DNA of 12,290 nucleotides from JBEKHI01 sp050012355. GTDB taxonomy: Bacteria; Actinomycetota; Actinomycetes; Streptosporangiales; Streptosporangiaceae. Below, in pieces: positions 1 through 5,061 of this stretch. The notes below the pieces were generated by a model that searched no databases, was not told the DNA's origin, and saw only the letters and a list, made by a program, of their open reading frames with translations. The stretch is taken from positions 1 through 12,290 of the forward strand of contig JBEKHI010000254.1 in assembly GCA_050012355.1 (NCBI GenBank). Reading direction: 5' to 3'. How positions within the stretch are numbered: position 1 is the stretch's first letter; each line of letters opens with the position of its first letter. The position numbers were made by a program, and so were the translations under genes.

Positions 1-197
1 GGCATGATGATGCCGCCAGTCGCGTCGATCTCCGCGGCGCCGACCGGTACGGTCAGCGACGGTCCCACCTCGGCGATGCGCTCGCCGGTCACCAGCACGT
101 CAGCTCCGGTGAGCACAGCGTGCGAGTCGTCCATCGTGAGCACGGTTCCGTTGCGGAACACCACTGGTTGGCCGGGCTGCGGCCGCGCTGCCGTCAT
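1..197 (-). CDS. Amidohydrolase family protein, N-terminal fragment (runs off the window)
   Basis: Sixty-five codons are visible, starting at the ATG read from 197 on the minus strand. The protein contains VVFRNGTVLTMDD, then VLVTGERIAEVG and IDATGGIIMP. That is the N-terminal beta-sandwich strand pattern of cytosine-deaminase/TRZ-ATZ type metal-dependent amidohydrolases, ending just before the expected G-x-x-D-x-H-x-H metal motif. The catalytic domain is outside the window, so the substrate cannot be judged. No Shine-Dalgarno sequence precedes the ATG. A TTGACA sits about 35 bases upstream, so the transcript is probably leaderless. The gene diverges from the IclR regulator and shares its control region, which suggests that it belongs to the same regulon. 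The family call is fairly secure; the pathway role is inference. Confidence 0.75.
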   Translation of the reverse strand, partial: MTAARPQPGQPVVFRNGTVLTMDDSHAVLTGADVLVTGERIAEVGPSLTVPVGAAEIDATGGIIM

Positions 198-203
198 GGA
201 GCA

Positions 204-233
204 ACAATTGCCTCGATATCGACCACATGTCAA
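204..233 (-). promoter_or_regulatory. Leaderless-type promoter of the amidohydrolase gene
   Basis: On the minus strand a perfect TTGACA lies at 233-228. After 18 bases comes AATTGT at 209-204, a 3/6 match to the -10 consensus. The initiation point would fall at about 197, the first base of the start codon. The -35 overlaps one arm (224-231) of a perfect 8-base inverted repeat CACATGTC/GACATGTG whose other arm is 253-260, so a bound repressor could block it. Confidence 0.45.
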
Positions 234-239
234 GAGGGT

Positions 240-256
240 TGTCCGTCAGGCGGACA
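240..256. promoter_or_regulatory. Candidate IclR-regulator operator, copy 1
   Basis: This is the perfect dyad TGTCCG-TCAGG-CGGACA in the gap between the divergent amidohydrolase and IclR genes. It lies between the minus-strand -35 and a weak plus-strand -10 (TACAGT, 267-272), which would start transcription near the ATG at 280. A near-identical site, with the shared pattern GTCCGTCnGnCGGACA, recurs at 1125-1140. Autoregulation and divergent control by IclR proteins of the PcaR/PobR type is established; binding here is inferred. Confidence 0.55.
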
Positions 257-279
257 TGTGACCGGTTACAGTGGTAGCC

Positions 280-2289
280 ATGGCACGCCGTGACAGCAGC
301 CCCGACTTCATCGAGGCGATCGCCCGTGGTCTCGACGTGATCCGCGCGTTCGGCCCGGGCCAGCACTCGATGTCGCTGGCCGCCGTGGCCTCGGCCACCG
401 GCCTGCCCCGCCCGACGGCCCGCCGCATCCTGCTGACCCTCGAGAACCTCGGCTACGTGCGCTTTACCGACGTCGGCTATGAACTGACGCCACGGGTGCT
501 TGACCTGGGAATGTCCTACGTGCTCTCGCGCGGGCTCTGGGAAGTGGCGCAGCCGCACATGGCCGAACTCGTGGCCCGCACCCGCGAGTCGTCCTCGATC
601 GCGCAGCTCGACGGCTCGGACATCGTTTATGTCGCGCGGGTGGCGGTACCCAAGATCGTGACGCTCTCGGTTACCGTCGGCACCCGTTTTCCCGCCTTGC
701 CCACTTCGCTGGGCAAGGTACTACTCGCCGCACTTCCTTTTATTGAGGCAGAACGATGTCTCTCCATCCCTTCGCGATCCGGCATCCTCCCGAGGTGGCA
801 GCCGGACGCGGCCGAGCGCGCCCGGGTGTTGCGCGAGGTCAGGGCGCGCGGCTGGGCCGTGACCGACGAGCAGCTCGCCCCCGGTATCCGCTCGGTGGCG
901 GTACCGCTGCGGGACGGCGACGGCCGCGTGATCGCCGCCCTCAACGTCAACGCGCACGCGGCCGAAACCCCGCTCGATGTGCTGACCAGCACGTACCTGC
1001 CGCTACTGTTGCGCACCGCGGGTGCCATCAGTGCCGACTGGGCCGCGCTGCACGCTGCCCCGCAGCTATCCGTGACCCTTGACAGCAGTCTCGGGGGATT
1101 ACGATACTCAGCATACGGACACTCGTCCGTCTGCCGGACAGAAGGGTTGTGGATGTCAGGACCGCTCACCGGATTGCTCGTCGCGGACTTCTCTCGCGTG
1201 CTCGCCGGCCCGTACTGCACGATGCTGCTCGCCGACCTTGGCGCGGACGTCATCAAGGTGGAGAGCCCCGGCGGCGACGACACGCGGAACTGGGTGCCGC
1301 CGGTCGCCGATGACGGCGTGTCCACCTACTTCCTGGCGATCAACCGGAACAAGCGCTCGGTGTCCCTTGACCTCAAGGACGACGGCGACCTAGCCCTCGC
1401 CCGGGAACTGGCCCGCCGCGCCGACGTGTTCGTGGAGAACTTCAAGCCGGGCGGCCTCGAAAAGTACGGACTCGGCTACGACGCCGTGCGGTCCGGGAAC
1501 CCGGACATCATCTACGCATCGATAAGCGGGTTCGGCAGCTCCGGGGGCAAGGAGCTTCCCGGCTACGACATCATCGTCCAGGCCATGTCGGGGCTGATGT
1601 CACTGACCGGAGAGTCGGACGGACCGCCGTTTAGGTCGGGAATATCAGTATTTGACGTTGTGGCGGGACTGCATACGGCGATCGCGATCCTCGCGGCGCT
1701 CAACCACCGCAACGCGACCGGGGAGGGTCAGCATCTCGAGTCGAGCCTGATGGCCTCGGCGATGTCCGGCATGGTGAACCAGACCAGTGCGTACGCGGCC
1801 GGCGGGGTCGTGCCGTTCCGGATGGGCAACGACCACCCGAGCCTGTTCCCGTACGGACCGCTGCTGACCGGCGATGGTGAGCTGGTCGTGGCGGTGGGCA
1901 ACGACGCGCAGTTCCGCAAGCTGTGCGAGCTTATCGGCGCGGCCTCGCTACCCGACGACCCGCGGTTTGCGACCAACCCCAGCCGGACCGCCAACCGGGA
2001 GGAACTGCGGCGGCTGCTGGAGGGTCAGCTCGCCGGACGCACGGCGCTGGAATGGTTCGAGCTGCTCACCCAGGGTGGCGTCCCGTGCGGGCCGATCAAC
2101 ACGGTGGACGGCGGCATCGATGCGGCTACCAAGCTCGGACTCGAACCGGTCGTCACCGCCGGATCGGGAGACCGGACACGGCCGGTGATCCGGCATCCGG
2201 TCACGTTCTCCGTCACCCCGCCGAGCTACCCGCTGGCCCCACCAGAACTAGACGAGCACGGTTCCGAGATTCGTGAGTGGCTGTCATGA
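280..2289 (+). CDS. IclR-family transcriptional regulator, frame open into CoA-transferase
   Basis: Residues 1-264 are a complete IclR-family regulator. A winged helix-turn-helix covers about residues 10-65 (IARGLDVIRAF, then the LPRPTARRILLTLENLGYV recognition region). The effector-binding domain covers about 80-255, with TSLGKVLLA and GIRSVAVPLRDGDGRVIAALNV. Normal IclR proteins are 250-270 residues and should stop near base 1080. Here no stop occurs, and the frame continues through a 28-residue linker of non-protein-like composition into a CoA-transferase that starts at residue 292. The ATG at 280 gives MARRDSSP; a GTG at 271 in the same frame is possible. Neither has a good ribosome site, so a leaderless start is likely. 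I think the cell makes a roughly 265-290-residue regulator and a separate transferase, or that a stop was lost by a small indel. A real 669-residue fusion cannot be excluded. Confidence 0.75.
   Translation: MARRDSSPDFIEAIARGLDVIRAFGPGQHSMSLAAVASATGLPRPTARRILLTLENLGYVRFTDVGYELTPRVLDLGMSYVLSRGLWEVAQPHMAELVARTRESSSIAQLDGSDIVYVARVAVPKIVTLSVTVGTRFPALPTSLGKVLLAALPFIEAERCLSIPSRSGILPRWQPDAAERARVLREVRARGWAVTDEQLAPGIRSVAVPLRDGDGRVIAALNVNAHAAETPLDVLTSTYLPLLLRTAGAISADWAALHAAPQLSVTLDSSLGGLRYSAYGHSSVCRTEGLWMSGPLTGLLVADFSRVLAGPYCTMLLADLGADVIKVESPGGDDTRNWVPPVADDGVSTYFLAINRNKRSVSLDLKDDGDLALARELARRADVFVENFKPGGLEKYGLGYDAVRSGNPDIIYASISGFGSSGGKELPGYDIIVQAMSGLMSLTGESDGPPFRSGISVFDVVAGLHTAIAILAALNHRNATGEGQHLESSLMASAMSGMVNQTSAYAAGGVVPFRMGNDHPSLFPYGPLLTGDGELVVAVGNDAQFRKLCELIGAASLPDDPRFATNPSRTANREELRRLLEGQLAGRTALEWFELLTQGGVPCGPINTVDGGIDAATKLGLEPVVTAGSGDRTRPVIRHPVTFSVTPPSYPLAPPELDEHGSEIREWLS
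1079..1108 (+). promoter_or_regulatory. Promoter-like pair inside the IclR/CoA-transferase linker
   Basis: A perfect TTGACA at 1079-1084 is followed after 18 bases by GATACT at 1103-1108, a 4/6 match to the -10 consensus. Initiation would be near 1115, at the start of the repeat cluster at 1115-1140. It lies exactly where an IclR protein would normally end, in keeping with a former or functional intergenic region. Confidence 0.5.
1115..1140. promoter_or_regulatory. Candidate IclR-regulator operator, copy 2, three half-sites
   Basis: Three half-sites occur in a row: CGGAC at 1116-1120, GTCCG at 1125-1129 and CGGAC at 1135-1139. The last two form the same GTCCG-N5-CGGAC dyad as at 240-256. The first two form ACGGAC-N4-GTCCGT. 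A palindrome plus an extra direct half-site is the architecture described for PcaU/PobR-type IclR operators. The site sits between the promoter-like pair and the ribosome site (GAAGGG, 1141-1146) of the CoA-transferase. Confidence 0.5.
1153..2289 (+). CDS. CaiB/BaiF family III CoA-transferase
   Basis: This is the C-terminal 378 residues of the long open frame, annotated separately because it has its own start signals. The ribosome site GAAGGG at 1141-1146 lies six bases before the ATG at 1153. The sequence begins PLTGLLVADFSRVLAGPYCT and LADLGADVIKVE, the classic family III CoA-transferase opening, followed by NRNKRSVSLDLK, VFVENFKPG and GYDIIVQAMSGLM. Asp168 in RSGISVFDVVAGLH aligns by eye with the catalytic Asp of formyl-CoA transferase. 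The length is normal for the family (about 380-400). The enzyme moves CoA between carboxylic acids in the cytosol. The acid is unknown; its position beside a citryl-CoA-lyase-like protein and ring-cleavage subunits suggests activation of a ring-cleavage product. The stop overlaps the next start as ATGA. Confidence 0.88.
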   Translation: MSGPLTGLLVADFSRVLAGPYCTMLLADLGADVIKVESPGGDDTRNWVPPVADDGVSTYFLAINRNKRSVSLDLKDDGDLALARELARRADVFVENFKPGGLEKYGLGYDAVRSGNPDIIYASISGFGSSGGKELPGYDIIVQAMSGLMSLTGESDGPPFRSGISVFDVVAGLHTAIAILAALNHRNATGEGQHLESSLMASAMSGMVNQTSAYAAGGVVPFRMGNDHPSLFPYGPLLTGDGELVVAVGNDAQFRKLCELIGAASLPDDPRFATNPSRTANREELRRLLEGQLAGRTALEWFELLTQGGVPCGPINTVDGGIDAATKLGLEPVVTAGSGDRTRPVIRHPVTFSVTPPSYPLAPPELDEHGSEIREWLS

Positions 2290-3212
2290 CTTCATATCCA
2301 ACGTCGCTTGGCACTTCGGACGCCGACACGATCACCCTGCTCGGCCAGAATCTGGCCACCGATCTGATGGGCAAGGTGGGCTTCGGCGAGCTGGCGCTCT
2401 GGCTGGTGACCCAGCGGCGGCCGTCCGCGTCGGAGGTGCGGGTCTTCGAGTCGGTGCTGGTCGCGCTGGCCGATCACGGCTTCACGCCGACCGCGATAGC
2501 CGCCCGCCTCACCTACCTGAGCGCGCCGGATTCGGTGCAGGGCGCGCTCGCGGCCGGGCTGCTCGGCGGCGGCTCCCGGTTCCTCGGCGTGACCGAGGAC
2601 TGCGGGCAGTTCCTGGCGGCGGCGCTGGCTTCAGGCGTTCCTTCCGATGACGCGGGTTTCGACGAGCTGGCGCTCTCGGCGGTGACCGCCGCTCGGGCCG
2701 ACGGGCGGTTCATCCCCGGGCTCGGCCACCCGGTGCACAAGGTCACCGACCCGCGCACCCCGGTGCTCATCGAGATCGCCTCGTCCGAAGGCTTGCGTGG
2801 CCCGCACCTGCGGCTGTTCGAGGCGATCGGGCGGGTGCATCCCGCGGTCCTCGGACGCACCCTGCCGCTGAACGGCGCGGGCACCTGCGGAGCGGTGCTC
2901 GCCGACCTTGGCCTGCCGCTTGACCTGCTGCGCGGCTTCGCCTTGCTGGCCCGCGCGGCCGGCCTGCTTGGCCAGCTCGCCGAGGAGCAGCGCCATCCGA
3001 TCGCGAACGATATCTACCTGTCGGTGGACCGCAACGCCGTCTACGTCCCCCCGCTCTGCCAGCCCGGGGGGACGACCCCCCGGAACCCCCCGGAGTTAAC
3101 CAATGGCAACCGTCGCCGCGGTCATCGCGTCAACCCATCATCCGTTCTACTACCGTGCCAGCACGTCGTCGGGGGCATCGCGTCCCGATTTCGCCGACGA
3201 GTGGGTGGCTAA
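2286..3212 (+). CDS. Citrate synthase-superfamily protein, citryl-CoA lyase-like
   Basis: The ATG at 2286 overlaps the preceding TGA (ATGA), so translation is probably coupled. Residues 140-160 read FIPGLGHPVHKVTDPRTPVL, matching the GHP/GHR catalytic histidine motif of citrate synthases and ATP-citrate lyase (His148 here). RAAGLLGQLAEEQRHPI at about 223-239 matches the late helix. The PLHG histidine of true citrate synthases is absent: the equivalent stretch reads GLLGGGSRFLG, as in citryl-CoA lyases. The usual N-V-D motif appears as N196-G-A-G, so the normal catalytic Asp seems missing. The recognisable fold ends near residue 256 (NAVYVPP). The last 50 residues are translated from a GC hairpin and the first 110 bases of the next gene, and are probably not native. 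Expected chemistry is cleavage or formation of a citryl-CoA-like thioester; the substrate is unknown. Confidence 0.72.
   Translation: MTSYPTSLGTSDADTITLLGQNLATDLMGKVGFGELALWLVTQRRPSASEVRVFESVLVALADHGFTPTAIAARLTYLSAPDSVQGALAAGLLGGGSRFLGVTEDCGQFLAAALASGVPSDDAGFDELALSAVTAARADGRFIPGLGHPVHKVTDPRTPVLIEIASSEGLRGPHLRLFEAIGRVHPAVLGRTLPLNGAGTCGAVLADLGLPLDLLRGFALLARAAGLLGQLAEEQRHPIANDIYLSVDRNAVYVPPLCQPGGTTPRNPPELTNGNRRRGHRVNPSSVLLPCQHVVGGIASRFRRRVGG
3064..3083. repeat. GC hairpin at the lyase/dioxygenase junction
   Basis: CCGGGGGG (3064-3071), loop ACGA and CCCCCCGG (3076-3083) form a perfect 8-base-pair stem. A second CCCCCCGG at 3086-3093 can pair with the same 5' arm and would then include the GG of the GGAG ribosome site (3092-3095) of the dioxygenase gene. 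It may be a REP-like repeat, a transcript-stability element or a translation-modulating structure; only the complementarity is visible. Confidence 0.55.
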
Positions 3213-3954
3213 GATCTCGGCCTTCCGGGCTACTTTGACCCGCGCCCGGCCCGATGTGCTGGTCATGGTCGGGAGCGACCACTTCCACCAGCTCTGGCTG
3301 GACAACATGCCGCAGTTCCTGATCGGCAAGGCTCCGCATTACGACGCGAACTGGTACAACGAGGAACGCGAGTTCGGCCTGCCGCGGATGTCACTGGCCG
3401 GGCACGAGGAGCTGTCCGCGCATCTGCTGCGCTCCGGTCTGGATGCCGGCTTTGACCTAGCGTTCAGCAACGAGCTGCGGATCGATCACAGCATCACCTG
3501 CCCGATCATCACGCTGCGGCCGGAGGCCGACCTGCCGATCGTGCCGGTCTACACGAACATCTTCGCTCCGCCGATGCCGCAGCCGTCACGGTTCGTCGCG
3601 CTCGGCCGGGCTCTGCGGTCGATGGTGGAGGCTTGGCCGACCGATGCCCGGGTGGCGATCATCGGGACCGGTCACCTGTCACTTGAGCTTGGCGGGCCGC
3701 GGCAGTTCGGGCCGCACGGGCCTGATCCCGAGTTCGACCGGCAGGCCGTTTCCTGGATCGCTTCCGGCGACATCAAGTCCGCGCTGGCCTCGGTGACGCT
3801 GGAGTCGCTCTGGGAACCGGGCAACGCCACGCACGGGTTCATGGACTTCCTGCTGATGATGGGCGCCGCCGGCGAAGGCGTCCCCGCCGACTACACGGAC
3901 TCCCTGGACCTCTTCCACACCATGGAGGCCTACTTCACCTGGTATCCCTCATGA
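3103..3954 (+). CDS. LigB-type extradiol ring-cleavage dioxygenase, catalytic subunit
   Basis: The protein (283 residues) opens with VAAVIASTHHPFYY and has VMVGSDHFHQ at 54-63, RIDHSITCPI at 126-135 and AIIGTGHLSLEL at 185-196. This is the class III (LigB/MhpB) extradiol dioxygenase layout. His12 and His60 match the iron ligands His12 and His61 of protocatechuate 4,5-dioxygenase LigB; His129 and His191 fall at conserved second-sphere or catalytic positions. The third ligand, a Glu near residue 242 in LigB, is not obvious: the local sequence is LWEPGNATHGF. Such enzymes open catechol-type rings next to the hydroxyls using Fe(II) and O2 in the cytosol. GGAG at 3092-3095 sits seven bases before the ATG. 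It is followed by a LigA-like subunit, which fits a two-subunit LigAB-type enzyme. The substrate is unknown. Confidence 0.85.
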   Translation: MATVAAVIASTHHPFYYRASTSSGASRPDFADEWVAKISAFRATLTRARPDVLVMVGSDHFHQLWLDNMPQFLIGKAPHYDANWYNEEREFGLPRMSLAGHEELSAHLLRSGLDAGFDLAFSNELRIDHSITCPIITLRPEADLPIVPVYTNIFAPPMPQPSRFVALGRALRSMVEAWPTDARVAIIGTGHLSLELGGPRQFGPHGPDPEFDRQAVSWIASGDIKSALASVTLESLWEPGNATHGFMDFLLMMGAAGEGVPADYTDSLDLFHTMEAYFTWYPS

Positions 3955-4058
3955 CTGAGCCAAAGGCGCGCCGCGCTGCCTGGACTGAGGAGCGAGGAAC
4001 GAGCGACGAGGGAAGACAGCGCATTATGGGCGCGCCGGAGGCGAGAAAAGAATTATGA
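3951..4058 (+). CDS. 35-codon ORF coupled at both ends (uncertain gene)
   Basis: The ATG at 3951 overlaps the dioxygenase stop as ATGA, and its TGA (4056-4058) overlaps the LigA-like start, also as ATGA. The product would be MTEPKARRAAWTEERGTSDE followed by 15 more residues: highly charged, without hydrophobic core or recognisable motif. Perfect overlaps at both ends argue for translation through the spacer, which would couple the two dioxygenase subunits. The sequence is also a palindromic, purine-rich element (3959-4042), so the peptide may be only a by-product. Confidence 0.3.
   Translation: MTEPKARRAAWTEERGTSDEGRQRIMGAPEARKEL
3959..4042. repeat. Imperfect palindromic element between the dioxygenase subunit genes
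   Basis: Outer arms 3959-3972 and 4029-4042 match at 11 of 14 positions (GCC-nnn-GGCGCGCC and its complement). Inside them GCGCTG (3973-3978) pairs with CAGCGC (4017-4022). The middle is purine-rich with repeated GAGCGA/GACGAG words. The bases ATGA occur on both sides (3951-3954 and 4055-4058). This resembles a small REP or MITE-like insertion, but no transposase is nearby and the terminal repeats are imperfect. Confidence 0.45.
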
Positions 4059-4417
4059 GCAAGTACTTGCTGGATAAGTTCCTGTACACGGTGGACCGGG
4101 ATCCTGAACTGGTGGAGCGATACCGGTCGGATCCTCGCGGGACGGTGGCGTGGTGGGAGGCAGAACGCGCGAACGAGCTGCTCAATTGCCACTCCGGCGA
4201 ACGCAGCACCTGGCTCGCGTTTGACGACACGGAACGCGAGGCACTCGCCACCCACGACTACGTGCGGCTGTTCGAGCTGGGGGCCCACCCGTTCCTGACG
4301 CTCACCCTGTTTATCGCGATGTTCGAGCGGGACTACGAGGAGCCGCTCGCCTTCCAGCGCGAATACGCCGCGCGGCTGTCCGGGTTCTCGCTCCCCTACC
4401 CCGACATCGCCACCTGA
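4055..4417 (+). CDS. LigA-like small subunit of extradiol dioxygenase
   Basis: This 120-residue all-helical-looking protein carries KFLYTVDRDPELVERYRSDP near the start, then WLAFDDTEREALATHDY and LFELGAHPFLTLTLFIAMFE at about 72-91. The motif GAHPFL and the predicted helical layout are typical of LigA subunits and LigA-like domains, which cap the active site of LigB-type extradiol dioxygenases. The size matches LigA (about 120-140). The ATG at 4055 is preceded by a purine-rich stretch with GGAGG at 4037-4041, rather far for a ribosome site, so coupling from the 35-codon ORF may matter. It is the last gene of the apparent operon. The order catalytic then small subunit is the reverse of the Sphingobium LigA-LigB order. 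Family assignment is good; the partner is inferred from adjacency. Confidence 0.75.
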   Translation: MSKYLLDKFLYTVDRDPELVERYRSDPRGTVAWWEAERANELLNCHSGERSTWLAFDDTEREALATHDYVRLFELGAHPFLTLTLFIAMFERDYEEPLAFQREYAARLSGFSLPYPDIAT

Positions 4418-4547
4418 CGGCGATTATGGGTGGTGCGGCGTTGCCCAGGCTCTTTGCCGGGTAGTGCCACACTGACCATGATCATTTCAGCCTGGAGGCG
4501 GTCGCGGCGGTCGGCGCAACCGGGCTATATCGCGCCAAACCGGACTC

Positions 4548-4673
4548 TTAGAGGGTGTGGAGGGCTTCGAGTACTTGGCGGAGTAGCTGTTTGTCGGTTA
4601 CCCGAGCGGTCGACGCCGGGGCGCGGATCTCGATCAGCTTCTTGTGGGCTTGCCTTGACGTCAGCGTTAACGT
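4548..4673 (-). pseudogene. Possible 3' remnant of an unidentified gene
   Basis: On the minus strand, 41 codons are open down to a TAA at 4548-4550 but have no start codon. The last 33 read like real protein, with a C-terminus VTDKQLLRQVLEALHTL and mostly G/C third positions. The upstream end is cut at the MerR promoter, as if a gene had been truncated there. I do not recognise the family; a transposase tail is one possibility. The rest of the 4418-4686 spacer shows no convincing gene. Confidence 0.22.
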
Positions 4674-4687
4674 TTACCGTCAAGGCA
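4651..4687. promoter_or_regulatory. MerR-type operator/promoter dyad at the merR start codon
   Basis: A perfect 10-base inverted repeat, TGCCTTGACG (4651-4660) and CGTCAAGGCA (4678-4687), encloses a second, nearly concentric dyad AGCGTT-AACGTT around GTTAAC (4666-4671). TTGACG at 4655-4660 can act as a -35 element; no clean -10 is present. The dyad ends on the A of the start codon. MerR-family activators classically bind such dyads in an over-long promoter spacer, so autoregulation is likely. Confidence 0.6.
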
Positions 4688-5061
4688 TGAGAATCGGCGA
4701 ACTGGCCAGGCACGCCGGGACGACGACCCGGGCGCTTCGGTTCTACGAGGCGCAAGGGCTGCTGGCCGCACGGCGGTCGGCCAACGGGTACCGGGATTAC
4801 GGCGATGACGACCTCAAGCTCGTCACCGAGATCCTGACCCTGCAGAAGCTCGGGCTCAGCCTGGACGAGACCAGGCCATTCGTTGAGTGCCTGCGGGCGG
4901 GCAACGAAGCCGGCGACGTCTGTCCCAGCTCGATCGAGGTCTACCGCCGCAAGCTCGCCGAGGTCGACGCCTGCCTGGACCGGCTCAGCTCGGTCCGCGC
5001 CGACCTGGTGGCGAAGCTGCACAACGCCGAGAACAGGGAGCCGTCATGCCAGACATGCTGA
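4687..5061 (+). CDS. MerR-family transcriptional regulator
   Basis: The protein has 124 residues. The N-terminus MRIGELARHAGTTTRALRFY followed by EAQGLL and GYRDYGDDDLKLV is the MerR winged helix-turn-helix (residues 1-70). A dimerisation helix spans about 85-115 (VYRRKLAEVDACLDRLSSVRADLVAKL). Cysteines are at 68, 79, 96, 121 and 124. The mercury-type metal-binding loop is not present, so redox sensing through cysteines is a reasonable guess, supported by the overlapping thioredoxin gene. The start at 4687 is chosen because the MerR fold begins there. No proper ribosome site precedes it, which suggests a leaderless message. The upstream in-frame extension to 4555 is not MerR-like. The stop overlaps the thioredoxin start by 16 bases, indicating an operon. 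The inducer is unknown. Confidence 0.88.
   Translation: MRIGELARHAGTTTRALRFYEAQGLLAARRSANGYRDYGDDDLKLVTEILTLQKLGLSLDETRPFVECLRAGNEAGDVCPSSIEVYRRKLAEVDACLDRLSSVRADLVAKLHNAENREPSCQTC

Noticed and set aside
4555..4686. N-terminal extension of the MerR reading frame
   Set aside because: The MerR fold starts exactly at 4687, the extension has no homologous features, and it covers the operator dyad.
4430..4690. 86-codon plus-strand frame upstream of the MerR gene
   Set aside because: No ribosome site, Arg/Ser-rich composition and overlap with the MerR operator; no sign of a real protein.
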